Shown piece by piece: positions 15,582 to 24,140 of a DNA stretch of 52,726 bases. Both the position numbers and the translations under genes were made by a program. How positions within the stretch are numbered: position 1 is the first letter of the stretch; every line of letters begins with the position of its first letter. The notes under the pieces were generated by a model. It had not been told where the DNA came from, did not search any database, and saw nothing but the letters and a program-made list of their open reading frames with translations. Location of the stretch: NCBI RefSeq assembly GCF_018413525.1, contig NZ_JAHCDD010000038.1:1-52726 (forward strand), read 5' to 3'. The stretch comes from Acidovorax sp. CCYZU-2555 (GTDB lineage: Bacteria; Pseudomonadota; Gammaproteobacteria; Burkholderiales; Burkholderiaceae_C).

Positions 15582-16445
15582 ATGCTGCACGGCTACACCC
15601 CTGCCCACCGCTATCTGCCCTACCTGAGCTGGACTGAAATCGCCGATTTGCCCGACAAGGAAAACACCGTGATCGTGCTCGCCACGGGCGCGACGGAACA
15701 GCACGGCCCGCACCTGCCCTGCGCGGTCGATACGGTGATCAGCGCGGGCGTGGTGGGCCATGCGATGGCGCGCCTGCCCGCCGATATTCCGGCGTTCGCG
15801 ATGGCGCCCATCACCTACGGCAAGTCGGAAGAGCACCTGCACTTTCCGGGCACCGTGACGCTCAGCGGCGAGACGCTGCTGGCGACGATGAACGAGATCG
15901 GCGAGTCGATCTACCGCGCGGGCTTTCGCAAGCTGCTGTTCGTCAACGGCCATGGCGGCCAGCCCCAGGTGATGGAAATGTGCGCGCGCGAACTGCGCCT
16001 GCGCCACGGCGACTTCATCGTCGTGCCCAGCTTCACCTGGCGCGTTCCGCATGTGGCCGGCAAGTACCTGTCGGACACCGAGAAAAAGCTCGCCATGCAC
16101 GCCGGCCATGCCGAGACCGCGCTGATGCTCGCGCTCGCGCCCGACACCGTGCACATGGAGCGCGCCGTGACCAATTACCCGCCGGTCTTTGATTCGCCGC
16201 TGCTGTCGCCCGACGGCCGGCCCGCCTGCGCCTGGAGCGCACGCGACTTCGGCCCCAGCGGAATCATCGGCGACCCCCTGCCCGCGACGGCCGAGCAGGG
16301 CCTGGCGATTCTCGAATCGCTGGCCGTGAGCTGGGCCGCGGCGATCACCGAACTGCACCACCTGCAATGGGCCGCGCGCCCCGAGCCCACCTGGGGCCGC
16401 GCCAACCACACGGGCCATGTCGAGCATTCATCGACGCTGGCCTGA
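15582..16445 (+). CDS. Creatininase-family metallohydrolase
   Basis: 287 residues. The dinuclear metal-site motifs of the family are intact: E39-Q-H41-G (TEQHGPHLP), D50, H124 in NGHGG, and E178 in HAGHAET. Family members open cyclic amides (creatinine) or remove formyl groups (FAPy deformylase in archaeal flavin synthesis). The position after a cyclic-amidine deaminase and a Rid protein fits ring opening or amide hydrolysis of the deaminated product. It lies 23 bp after the Rid gene and 52 bp before the ABC transporter genes. Confidence 0.87.
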   Translation: MLHGYTPAHRYLPYLSWTEIADLPDKENTVIVLATGATEQHGPHLPCAVDTVISAGVVGHAMARLPADIPAFAMAPITYGKSEEHLHFPGTVTLSGETLLATMNEIGESIYRAGFRKLLFVNGHGGQPQVMEMCARELRLRHGDFIVVPSFTWRVPHVAGKYLSDTEKKLAMHAGHAETALMLALAPDTVHMERAVTNYPPVFDSPLLSPDGRPACAWSARDFGPSGIIGDPLPATAEQGLAILESLAVSWAAAITELHHLQWAARPEPTWGRANHTGHVEHSSTLA

Positions 16446-16497
16446 AACCTGCGATTCCTTTCCCGCCCCCGCCCTGCCCCCCTTCCGGAGTATTGCC

Positions 16498-17490
16498 ATG
16501 ATGAAGACTGCCTCCCGCCTTTCCCAACTTGGTGCAGCCGCCCTGCTCGCTCTTGGTGCCCTCGGCACCGCGCAGGCGCAGGAAAAGTTCACCTACATGA
16601 CCAACTGGTACGCCCAGGCCGAGCACGGCGGCTTCTACCAGGCCGTGGCCACGGGCCTGTACAAGAAGTACGGCCTGGACGCGACGATCAAGATGGGCGG
16701 CCCCCAGGTCAACATCGTGCAGATGATGGCCGCGGGCCAGGCCGACTGCGTGATGGGGTCCAGCGATCTGCAGATGATCCAGATGCGCGAAGGCGGCGTG
16801 CCCGTGACCAATGTCGCCGCGGTGTTCCAGAAAGACTTGCAGGTGCTGATCGCGCATGACGACGTGAAGAAGTTCGAGGACCTCAAGGGCAAAACAATTC
16901 TGATCGGTTCCTCGGCCCAGCGCGGCTACTGGCCCTGGCTCAAGGCCAAGTACGGTTTCAGCGATTCGCAGACCCGTCCCTACACCTTCAACATCCAGCC
17001 TTTCGTCGCCGACAAGAACACCGCCCAGCAGGGCTATCTGACGTCCGAGCCGTTCGCCATCGCCAAGGCCGGCGTCAAGACCACGACGCTGATGTTCAGC
17101 GACCAGGGCTATCCCGCGTATGCGACGACGGTGTCGTGCATGGACAAGACGCTCAAGGCGCGCAGCGCCGCCGTCACGGCCTTCGTCAAGGCCTCGATGG
17201 AAGGCTGGAAGAGCTACCTCGCCGATCCGGCGCCGGGCAATGCGCTGATCAAGAAGGACAACCCCAACATGACCGACGAACAGCTGGCCTACAGCGTCGC
17301 CAAGCTCAAGGAACTGGGCATGGTCACGGGCGGCGACGCGGCGAGCATGGGAATCGGCGTGCTGACCGACGCGCGCGCCAAGGCCAGCTACGACTTCCTG
17401 GTCGAAACCAAGCTCATCGATCCGGCCAAGGTCAAGCTCGCCGACACCTACACCACCAGCTTCGTCAAGGACCTCAAGGTTCTTCCCTGA
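16498..17490 (+). CDS. ABC transporter substrate-binding protein (ThiY/NMT1-like)
   Basis: 330 residues from ATG 16498 with CGGAG upstream (the second ATG codon at 16501 is equally possible). A Sec signal peptide of about 28 residues ends in AQAQ. The mature start has FTYMTNWYAQAEHGGFYQAVATGLYKKYGLD, the NMT1/THI5-like pattern in which an aromatic residue stacks against a pyrimidine in ThiY-type proteins. It is the periplasmic receptor for the ATPase and permease encoded downstream. The ligand is therefore guessed to be a pyrimidine or similar heterocycle. Confidence 0.88.
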   Translation: MMKTASRLSQLGAAALLALGALGTAQAQEKFTYMTNWYAQAEHGGFYQAVATGLYKKYGLDATIKMGGPQVNIVQMMAAGQADCVMGSSDLQMIQMREGGVPVTNVAAVFQKDLQVLIAHDDVKKFEDLKGKTILIGSSAQRGYWPWLKAKYGFSDSQTRPYTFNIQPFVADKNTAQQGYLTSEPFAIAKAGVKTTTLMFSDQGYPAYATTVSCMDKTLKARSAAVTAFVKASMEGWKSYLADPAPGNALIKKDNPNMTDEQLAYSVAKLKELGMVTGGDAASMGIGVLTDARAKASYDFLVETKLIDPAKVKLADTYTTSFVKDLKVLP

Positions 17491-17543
17491 GTTTCCAACA
17501 GCCCTGAAACAGAGGCTGCGGCCTCATTCATCGAAAGGCGACC

Positions 17544-18359
17544 ATGAACACCGCTGAATCCCCGCCCCCCGCCGCCGCGCCCGCCGTAGAGGTGCTGTCG
17601 GCCGAGAAGACCTACCCCAACGGCACGCAGGCGCTGCTGCCCGTGGACCTGTGCATAGAGGAAGGCGAATTCGTCACCTTGCTGGGCCCCTCGGGCTGCG
17701 GAAAGAGCACGCTGCTGAAGATGGTGGCCGGTCTGCTCGAGCCCACCGACGGCCGGCTGCACCTGTGGCGCAAGCCCGTGGCGCAGTTGGAGGAAAGCGG
17801 CAAGAAGATGGCCTTCGTGTTCCAGTCGCCCACGCTCATGCCCTGGGCCAGCGTGCAGACCAATGTGCGTCTGCCGCTGGACCTCGCGGGCGTGCCGCGC
17901 GCGCAAGCCGATGCGCGCGTGAGCGAAGCCCTGGCCCTGGTGGGCCTGGCAAAGTTCGCCAAGGCGCTGCCGCGCGCGCTGTCGGGCGGCATGCAGATGC
18001 GCGTCTCTATCGCGCGCGGTCTCGTGACCCAGCCCGATCTGCTGCTGATGGACGAGCCGTTCGGCGCGCTCGATGAAATCACCCGCCACAAGCTCGACGC
18101 CGACCTGCTCGATCTGTGGCGCAAGAAAAAGCTCACCGTGATCTTCGTCACGCACTCGATCCACGAAGCCGTGTTTCTTTCGAGCCGCGTGGTCATGATG
18201 GCCGCGCGCCCGGGGCGGGTCGTCGAGGAATTCCGCATCGACGCGCCCTATCCGCGCACCGCCGACTTCATGGTCTCACCCGAATTCAGCCGCTACGCCA
18301 AGCAGCTGCAAGACAGCCTGCTGCGCGCCAGCGCAGACTCCACGGAGACCCACGCATGA
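17544..18359 (+). CDS. ABC transporter ATPase (NitT/TauT/ThiZ type)
   Basis: 271 residues. Walker A is GPSGCGKST, the Q-loop is VFQSPTLMPW, the signature is LSGGMQMRVSIARG, Walker B is LLLMDEPFGALD and the switch His is in FVTHSIHEAVFLSSRV. The MPW after the Q-loop and the ARPGRV segment after the switch are typical of the nitrate/taurine/pyrimidine-precursor importers. The stop overlaps the permease start by 4 bp (ATGA). It energises uptake of the ligand of the 16498-17490 protein. Confidence 0.95.
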   Translation: MNTAESPPPAAAPAVEVLSAEKTYPNGTQALLPVDLCIEEGEFVTLLGPSGCGKSTLLKMVAGLLEPTDGRLHLWRKPVAQLEESGKKMAFVFQSPTLMPWASVQTNVRLPLDLAGVPRAQADARVSEALALVGLAKFAKALPRALSGGMQMRVSIARGLVTQPDLLLMDEPFGALDEITRHKLDADLLDLWRKKKLTVIFVTHSIHEAVFLSSRVVMMAARPGRVVEEFRIDAPYPRTADFMVSPEFSRYAKQLQDSLLRASADSTETHA

Positions 18360-19246
18360 GCACGCCCTTTCCCTCCGTTGCCGCCGTGCCGCTCAACGCC
18401 GCCCCTGCGCCCGCAGCGCCAGCGGCGAAGAAGACCGCCGCCGCGCCCAGGCCCGCGCGCCTGCCATTGCTGGCCCAGCCGCGCGTGCAGCGCATTCTCT
18501 ATCCGCTGCTCGTGGGCCTGGTGCTGATCGCGGCCTGGCAAGGCCTGGTCACGGGGCTGGAGCTGCCGCCCTACCTCGTGCCTTCGCCGCTGCTGATGCT
18601 CGAGACGCTGATCACCGACTGGGCCGCGCTGGGCGCGTCGCTGTGGGTCACGGTGAAGATCACGGTGCTGGCTTTCCTGGTCGCCACCGTGGCCGGCGTG
18701 CTGATCTCGTTCCTGTTCGTGCAGAGCAAGCTCATCGAGATGGCGCTGTTTCCGTATGCCGTGCTGCTGCAGGTGACACCCATCGTCGCCGTCGCGCCGC
18801 TGATCATCATCTGGGTCAAGGACCCGACGGCCTCAATGGTGATCTGCGCGGCCCTGGTGGCGCTATTCCCCATCATCAGCAACACCACGCTGGGCCTGCG
18901 CAGCGTCGAGCCCGACCTGCAAAGCTACTTCCAGCTCAACCGCGCGACGCGGCTGCAGACGCTGACGCGACTGCGCATTCCCAGCGCCCTGCCCTACTTC
19001 TTCGGCGGGCTGCGCATCTCGAGCGGCCTGGCACTGATCGGCGCCGTCGTCGCCGAGTTCGTCGCCGGCACGGGCGGCTCGGGCGCGGGCCTGGCCTACC
19101 AGATCCTGCAGGCGGGCTTTCAGCTCAACATCCCGCGCATGTTCGCCGCGCTGCTGCTGATTTCGCTGACCGGCGTGGGCATGTTTGTCGCGATGGCCTG
19201 GCTCAGCCGGCTGGCGCTCGGTAGCTGGCACGCGTCCGAGAACTAG
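18356..19246 (+). CDS. ABC transporter permease (NitT/TauT/ThiX type)
   Basis: 296 residues with an unusually long Ala/Pro-rich cytoplasmic N-terminus (about 45 residues) before the first helix. Six membrane segments follow (for example ILYPLLVGLVLIAAW, VLAFLVATVAGVLISFLFV). The ATPase-coupling EAA-like loop reads NRATRLQTLTRLRIPSALPYFFGGLRIS. It forms the inner-membrane channel of the importer. A REP-like element lies after it, so the transcript may end or be stabilised there before the FAD oxidase gene. Confidence 0.93.
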   Translation: MSTPFPSVAAVPLNAAPAPAAPAAKKTAAAPRPARLPLLAQPRVQRILYPLLVGLVLIAAWQGLVTGLELPPYLVPSPLLMLETLITDWAALGASLWVTVKITVLAFLVATVAGVLISFLFVQSKLIEMALFPYAVLLQVTPIVAVAPLIIIWVKDPTASMVICAALVALFPIISNTTLGLRSVEPDLQSYFQLNRATRLQTLTRLRIPSALPYFFGGLRISSGLALIGAVVAEFVAGTGGSGAGLAYQILQAGFQLNIPRMFAALLLISLTGVGMFVAMAWLSRLALGSWHASEN

Positions 19247-19287
19247 ACGCGCCCAGTGCCTGCCTGCTCTCACTAAAAGCAAGCGAT

Positions 19288-19389
19288 CCGTTCGTGGTGA
19301 GCCTCCCTCGCCGGGCGCGTCGAACCATGAACGGCCTGCCCTCATTTGTAAGCCGGCCGTTCATCCTTCGACAAGCTCAGGACGAACGG
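19288..19389. repeat. REP-like palindromic element (both arms)
   Basis: Two opposed arms: CCGTTCGTGGTGAGCC...GTCGAACCATGAACGGCC (19288-19336) and GGCCGTTCATCCTTCGACAAGC...GGACGAACGG (19355-19389), separated by an 18-bp spacer, so the element can fold into a long hairpin. The left arm contains a GC-rich CTCCCTCGCCGGGCGC in place of the short centre seen in the right arm. It belongs to the same family as at 721-960 and 7518-7548, and separates the ABC permease gene from the FAD oxidase gene. Confidence 0.85.
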
Positions 19390-19419
19390 AACTCCACAAA
19401 TAAATAGCCTGATTTCACC

Positions 19420-20787
19420 ATGACCACAACCGCCGCCCACCAACTCCCCGAACAACTGCCCGAACTCGACTGGATCGCCGACCCGCTGCGCGTGGGCCGG
19501 CTGTCGCAGGACTTCGCCTGGTTCAGCCCGGTGCTCAAGCGCGAGCTGGCCGGCAAGCGCGCCGACATCGCCGTGCGCCCGCGCAGCGAAGAGGAAATCC
19601 GCCAGGTCGTCGCGGCCTGCGCCAGCGCGGGCATTCCGCTCACCGTGCGCGGCAGCGGCACGGGCAACTACGGCCAGTGCACGCCGCTGCAGGGCGGCGT
19701 GATCCTCGACCTGTCGGGCTACAACGCGTTCGGCTGGGTGCGCGCCGGCGTGGGCCGGGCCCAGGCCGGCATACGCCTGGCCGACTTCGACGCCCGGGCC
19801 AAGCCGCTGGGACAGGAACTGCGCTGGCTGCCATCGACCTACCGCAGCGCGACGCTGGGCGGGTTGTTCGGCGGGGGCTTTGGCGGCGCGGGCTCGATCA
19901 ACCACGGCCCGCTGGCCGCGCCGGGCAATGTGCTGGCCGTGCGCGCCATGACCGTCGAGGCCGAGCCGCAGATCATCGAGCTGCGCGGCGCCGAAGCCAT
20001 GCTGCTGCACCACACGTACGGCACCAACGGCATCGTGCTCGAACTCGAAGTCGCGCTCACGCCCACCGTCGCCTGGACCGAATGCATTGCCACTTTCGAC
20101 GACTTTGATGCGGCGCTCGAATTCGCCGACCGCTTCGGCAGCGCGCCCGGCCTCGAGAAGAAGGAAGTCTGCTTTCTGGCCGCGCCGATTCCCGAATACT
20201 TCACCAGCCTGGCCGAACACCTGCCCGCGGGCTGCCATGCGGTGCTGCTGGTGGTCGCACCGCATTCCGAGGCCGGCATGCGCGACATGGTGGCCAAGCA
20301 CGGCGGCCAGGTCACCTACCGCAAGACCGCCGATGAAGTGAAGGCCGGCAACAAGACGCTGATCGAATTCACCTGGAACCACACGACGCTGCACGCCTTG
20401 AAAGTCGACAAGGGCCTGACCTATATCCAGAGCGGCTTCAACCCCGCGCGGCGCATCGAACAGGTCAAGGCGCTGGAAGCCGCGCTGGGCGGCGAAGTGA
20501 TGATGCACCTTGAGTTCCTGCGCACCAAGGAAGGCGCGTTCAACTGCAGCGGGCTGCAGATCATCCGCTACACCACCGAGGAGCGGCTCAACCAGATCAT
20601 GCAGATCTACCGCGAGCACGGCGTGCAGATCAACAACCCGCATGTCTACATTGTCGAGGACGGCAAGCAAAACAACCTCGACCCGGCCGTGGTCGCCACC
20701 AAGCAGCGCTTCGATCCGCTGGGCCTGCTCAATCCGGGCAAGCTGCGCAGCTGGCAAGCCGTGCAGCCGCTGCGCCAGACGGCATAG
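19420..20787 (+). CDS. FAD-linked oxidase (FAD_binding_4 / GlcD-like)
   Basis: 455 residues. The PCMH-type FAD domain covers roughly residues 45-190: IAVRPRSEEEIRQVVAACASAGIPLTVRGSGTGNYGQ, PLQGGVILDLSGYN and STYRSATLGGLFGGGFGGAGS. The C-terminus ends with the usual FDPLGLLNPGKLRSW. Such enzymes oxidise hydroxy acids, alcohols or amines through non-covalent or covalent FAD. No His-based covalent FAD site is evident in the SGTGNYGQ loop. It follows the ABC genes on the same strand, after a REP-like element, so it is probably part of the pathway but could have its own promoter. Confidence 0.85.
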   Translation: MTTTAAHQLPEQLPELDWIADPLRVGRLSQDFAWFSPVLKRELAGKRADIAVRPRSEEEIRQVVAACASAGIPLTVRGSGTGNYGQCTPLQGGVILDLSGYNAFGWVRAGVGRAQAGIRLADFDARAKPLGQELRWLPSTYRSATLGGLFGGGFGGAGSINHGPLAAPGNVLAVRAMTVEAEPQIIELRGAEAMLLHHTYGTNGIVLELEVALTPTVAWTECIATFDDFDAALEFADRFGSAPGLEKKEVCFLAAPIPEYFTSLAEHLPAGCHAVLLVVAPHSEAGMRDMVAKHGGQVTYRKTADEVKAGNKTLIEFTWNHTTLHALKVDKGLTYIQSGFNPARRIEQVKALEAALGGEVMMHLEFLRTKEGAFNCSGLQIIRYTTEERLNQIMQIYREHGVQINNPHVYIVEDGKQNNLDPAVVATKQRFDPLGLLNPGKLRSWQAVQPLRQTA

Positions 20788-20799
20788 AAACGCGCGGTT

Positions 20800-21774
20800 T
20801 CAGTCCACCTTCACCTTGGCGTTCTTCACGACGTCGGCCATGCGCTGCAGCTCCGAGCGCATGAAGGCGGCGGTGGCCTCGGGCGGGGTGAGCTTGATTT
20901 CATAGCCCTGGGCAACCAGCGCATTGCGCGCCTCGGGCTGGGCCAGCGCCTGCTGGAACGCATGGTGCAGGCGGTTGCGTTCGGCCATGGGCAGGTCCTT
21001 GGGGCCTATGGCCGCGATCCAGCCCTCGAGCGCGTATTCGGGCAGGCCCTGCTCGGCAATCGTCGGCAGATCGGGCATGGAAGGCACGCGCTGCGCCGTG
21101 GTCACGCCCAGGGCGCGCAGCATGCCGCTCTTGATGTGCGGCGCCGCGGGCGCAAGCGCCACCACGCCCCACTGGACCTGGCCGCTGAGCAGGTCGTTCA
21201 TCAGCATGCCCATGCCCTTGTAGGGTATGTGCTTGATGTCCAGCCTGGCCTGATCGACCAGCATGGCCGCGCCCAGATGCAAGATGGTGCCGTTGCCCGA
21301 CGAGCCGTAATTGAGCGTTCCCGGCTTGGCCCGCGCCAGCGCCACGAGTTCCTGGATATTGCGCGCCGGCACGGACGGATTGGCGACCAGCACAAACGGC
21401 GTCGCGCCAATGATGGTGATGGGCGCGATGTCCTGGATGGCGTCAAACGGAATCGAGGGATAGACGCTGGGATTGACCACATGATTGTTCGAGACCACGC
21501 CGATCATCGAGCCGTCCTTGGGCCCGCGCACGATCTGCGCCGTGCCCGTGATGCCGCCCGCGCCCGGCAGGTTCTCTATCACCACGGGATGGCCTGCGGC
21601 CTTGGCCAGCTGGGTGCTGATCGCGCGGATCGCGCCGTCGGCGCCCGAGCCCGCCGACAGCGGCAGGATCACGCGCAGCGGCTTGTCGGACTGGGCCAGG
21701 GCGCCCAAGGGGGCCAGCAGACCGGCGGCAGCCAGCGCAAGAATGCCGCGGCGGGAATTCGTGGGAAATTGCAT
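20800..21774 (-). CDS. Bug/TctC-family tripartite tricarboxylate solute-binding protein
   Basis: 324 residues. An N-terminal signal with a twin-Arg (NSRRGILALAAAGLLAPLGALAQ) is followed by PLRVILPLSAGSGADGAIRAIS, the Bug fold signature, with VIENLPGAGG and NYGSSGNGTILHLGAAML in the ligand-binding region. The expansion of orphan Bug proteins is characteristic of Burkholderiales; each binds an organic acid or similar molecule in the periplasm. There are no tctA/tctB membrane genes here. It follows the CaiB gene on the minus strand but a terminator lies between them. It is convergent with the FAD oxidase gene, 12 bp apart. Confidence 0.93.
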   Translation of the reverse strand: MQFPTNSRRGILALAAAGLLAPLGALAQSDKPLRVILPLSAGSGADGAIRAISTQLAKAAGHPVVIENLPGAGGITGTAQIVRGPKDGSMIGVVSNNHVVNPSVYPSIPFDAIQDIAPITIIGATPFVLVANPSVPARNIQELVALARAKPGTLNYGSSGNGTILHLGAAMLVDQARLDIKHIPYKGMGMLMNDLLSGQVQWGVVALAPAAPHIKSGMLRALGVTTAQRVPSMPDLPTIAEQGLPEYALEGWIAAIGPKDLPMAERNRLHHAFQQALAQPEARNALVAQGYEIKLTPPEATAAFMRSELQRMADVVKNAKVKVD

Positions 21775-21804
21775 TTTTTGTCTCCAGCTCTTTGTTATGA
21801 ATAC

Positions 21805-21831
21805 AAAAAAGCCTGCGCACCGCGCAGGCTT
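21805..21831 (-). terminator. Rho-independent terminator between the CaiB and Bug genes (minus strand)
   Basis: On the minus strand AAGCCTGCGC-GGT-GCGCAGGC is followed by TTTTTTG. It lies after the CaiB-type gene (ends at 21840) and about 30 bp before the Bug gene start at 21774. It would end the HMGL-CaiB transcript or partly attenuate the downstream Bug gene. Confidence 0.75.
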
Positions 21832-21839
21832 GAGGGACG

Positions 21840-23051
21840 CTACACCACGGCGCCCGCAGCTTCCATGGCCGTGACCTCGTGCGGACCGTAGCCCAGCGAC
21901 TCCAGCAGCTGGCGCGTGTGCTCACCCAGCGTCGGCGGGTTGTGGCGAATGCCCGGGCGCTGGCCGTCCATGCGTATCGGCAGCAGCGTGGTGCGCGCCG
22001 TCTGGCCCGCGCGCTCGCCATCGGTGAGCGTGATCTCGGCCAGGCCGCCCGTGGCATTGAGATGCGGGTCGTCAAACAACTCCTCGGGCCGCACGATGGG
22101 CGCATAGGGCAGGCCGTTGCGCTCGAAGATTTCCGACAGCTGCTGCGTGCTGAAAGCCGCCAGGCGGCGGCGCAGCTCGGGCAGCAGCGTGGGGCGCGCG
22201 CGCACGCGCTCGTTGTTGCTCGCGTAGGCGGGGTTGGCCTGCAGATCGGCAAAACCCATGGCCGTACACAGCGTGTTCCACTGCGCGTCGCTCACGGCCG
22301 CGAGGAAGATCTGGCCCTCATCCTTGACGCTGAACACGTCATAGACCGCCCAGGCCGAAATGCGCTCGGGCATGGGCGCGGCGGCCTCGCCCGTGACGGC
22401 GTACTGCATCATGTGCTGGCCGACCAGGAACACATTGTTCTCGAACAGCGCCGAATCGACTTCCTGGCCCCGGCCCGTGATGCCGCGCTGCATCAGCGCG
22501 GCCATGGCGCCGATCGCCCCGAACATGCCGCCCATGATGTCGTTGACGCTCGCGCCCGCGCGCAGCGGGTCGCCGGGGCGGCCCGTCATATAGGCCAGCC
22601 CGCCCATCATCTGCACCACTTCGTCGAGCGCCGTGCGCTTTTCGTAGGGACCGGGCAGAAAGCCCGCGTGGTTCACATAGATGAGGCGTTCGTTGAGGCG
22701 TGACAGCGCGCGGTAATCAAGCCCGTACTTGGTCATCACGCCGGGCTTGAAGTTCTGCACCACCACGTCGGCCGACGAGGCCAGGCGTATCGCGGCCTGC
22801 AGGCCGTCGGGGTGGCGCAGGTCGAGCGCAATGCTTTTCTTGTTGCGGTTGAACATCGGGAAGAAGCCCGCGCCCGCGCCCAGCAGGTGGCGCGTGCGGT
22901 CGCCTTCGACGGGCTCGACCTTGATCACTTCGGCGCCCAGATCGGCCAATACCATGCCGCAGGTCGGTCCCATCACCATATGGGAAAACTCCACCACCCG
23001 CAGTCCTGCCAGCGGCAGCGCAGCCGCGCCAGCCTTCGAATTCTCAGTCAT
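21840..23051 (-). CDS. CaiB/BaiF-family CoA transferase (class III)
   Basis: 403 residues, normal for class III CoA transferases. Visible elements: LAGLRVVEFSHMVMGPTCGMVLADLGAEVIKVEP at the N-terminus, the FNRNKKSIALDLRHP segment, and the catalytic Asp in GASVNDIMGGMFGAIGAMAAL. These enzymes move CoA between organic acids via an aspartyl-CoA anhydride. It lies 21 bp after the HMG-CoA-lyase-type gene; together they suggest activation of a dicarboxylic or branched hydroxy acid to its CoA ester and cleavage of that ester, with uptake helped by the adjacent Bug protein. Confidence 0.93.
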   Translation of the reverse strand: MTENSKAGAAALPLAGLRVVEFSHMVMGPTCGMVLADLGAEVIKVEPVEGDRTRHLLGAGAGFFPMFNRNKKSIALDLRHPDGLQAAIRLASSADVVVQNFKPGVMTKYGLDYRALSRLNERLIYVNHAGFLPGPYEKRTALDEVVQMMGGLAYMTGRPGDPLRAGASVNDIMGGMFGAIGAMAALMQRGITGRGQEVDSALFENNVFLVGQHMMQYAVTGEAAAPMPERISAWAVYDVFSVKDEGQIFLAAVSDAQWNTLCTAMGFADLQANPAYASNNERVRARPTLLPELRRRLAAFSTQQLSEIFERNGLPYAPIVRPEELFDDPHLNATGGLAEITLTDGERAGQTARTTLLPIRMDGQRPGIRHNPPTLGEHTRQLLESLGYGPHEVTAMEAAGAVV

Positions 23052-23072
23052 CGCATTCCATCCAAAACCGGC

Positions 23073-24032
23073 TCAGGCAGCCACTGCCGCCACGCCATTG
23101 AGCACCTGCGGCAGACCTGCCTGCCACAGCACACCATGCAGGGTTTCCCCCGGCAACCAGGCCTCGAGTCGCCGGCGCAATGCCAACAAGGCCTGGACAT
23201 CCAATCCCGTGACCACGCCCATGCGTTCGAGCATGAACGCCAGGTCTTCGGTCGTCACATTGCCGCTGGCGCCAGGCGCGTGCGGACAGCCGCCAATGCC
23301 GGCCAGGCAGGCATCGAAACGATCGATTCCCGTCTGCCAGGCCGCATAGGCATTGGCCAGGCCCATGCCGCGCGTATCGTGAAAATGCGCGCAGGCCAGC
23401 TTGTCGCCCACTTCGCGGCGCGCGCTTTCAAACAGCCGGCGCACGCTCTCGGGGTCGGCAAAACCCACGGTATCGGCCAGGCTCACGCGGTCCGCGCCCG
23501 CATCGAGCAGCGCGACCATGAGCCGCAGCACTTCGCCGGGAGCGACTTCGCCCTGCAGCGTACAGCCAAATGCGGTACCCACACCGCCTTCGATCAGCGT
23601 CGCATGGCCGCCCGCGTCGCGCTCGGCGCGGATGCGCGCGACTTCGGCGACCACTTCATCGGGCGTCTTGCGCAGATTCGCGAGGCTGTGCGCATGGCTG
23701 GCCGACAGCGGCACCACCAGCAGATCGGCACCGCATTCGAGCGCGCGCTGCGCGCCCTTGAGATTGGGCACCAGCACCGAGGCGAACAGGCCGGGCAGCG
23801 TCTTCGCATGCGCCAAGACCTCGGCGGTATCGGCGAGCTGCGGCAGCAGGCGCGCGGGCACGAACGAGCCGACTTCGATCTCGCGCTGGCCCGCGGCGTA
23901 GGCGGCGTCTATCCAGGCGATCTTGTGCGCCGTGGGCATGGTGGGCGCGAGGCTTTGCAGGCCGTCGCGCAGACCGACTTCGCGCACGACGGCGCGGCGC
24001 GGGCCAGGAGCCAAGGAAGCAGTCGACGGCAT
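23073..24032 (-). CDS. Hydroxymethylglutaryl-CoA lyase-type enzyme
   Basis: 319 residues with the HMGL-like TIM barrel motifs: VVREVGLRDGLQ at the N-terminus (catalytic Arg and metal-binding Asp), LADTVGFADP, CAHFHDTRGMGLANAYAAW with the metal-binding His pair, and GGCPHAPGASGNVTTEDLAFM, where the reactive Cys sits in GIGGCPHAPGASGN. The family cleaves HMG-CoA or related 3-hydroxy-3-methyl acyl-CoAs to acetyl-CoA plus a ketoacid or aldehyde. Paired here with a CaiB transferase, the substrate may be a leucine, isoprenoid or itaconate-like intermediate. The ATG at 24032 opens the operon. Confidence 0.92.
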   Translation of the reverse strand: MPSTASLAPGPRRAVVREVGLRDGLQSLAPTMPTAHKIAWIDAAYAAGQREIEVGSFVPARLLPQLADTAEVLAHAKTLPGLFASVLVPNLKGAQRALECGADLLVVPLSASHAHSLANLRKTPDEVVAEVARIRAERDAGGHATLIEGGVGTAFGCTLQGEVAPGEVLRLMVALLDAGADRVSLADTVGFADPESVRRLFESARREVGDKLACAHFHDTRGMGLANAYAAWQTGIDRFDACLAGIGGCPHAPGASGNVTTEDLAFMLERMGVVTGLDVQALLALRRRLEAWLPGETLHGVLWQAGLPQVLNGVAAVAA

Positions 24033-24045
24033 GCGGTCTCCAAAT

Positions 24046-24083
24046 CGTTAACGTTAGGGAATGCGAGGATTCTAGGAATTCCT
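24046..24083. promoter_or_regulatory. Palindromes in the LysR/HMGL divergent promoter
   Basis: CGTTAACG (24046-24053) and AGGAATTCCT (24074-24083) are perfect palindromes in the 108-bp gap between the divergent HMGL-type and LysR genes. ATTCTAGGAATTCCTGAT around the second contains a T-N11-A arrangement typical of LysR sites. Assignment to the adjacent regulator is inferred from position. Confidence 0.45.
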
Positions 24084-24140
24084 GATCGGAACGGATAATC
24101 AATTTTGGAACTTCTAGCCTTCCCAAATGGAATACCTCGG

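Noticed and set aside
20787..20800. GAAAC/GTTTC hairpin between the FAD oxidase and Bug genes as a terminator
   Set aside because: Stem of only 5 bp with no T-run on either strand.
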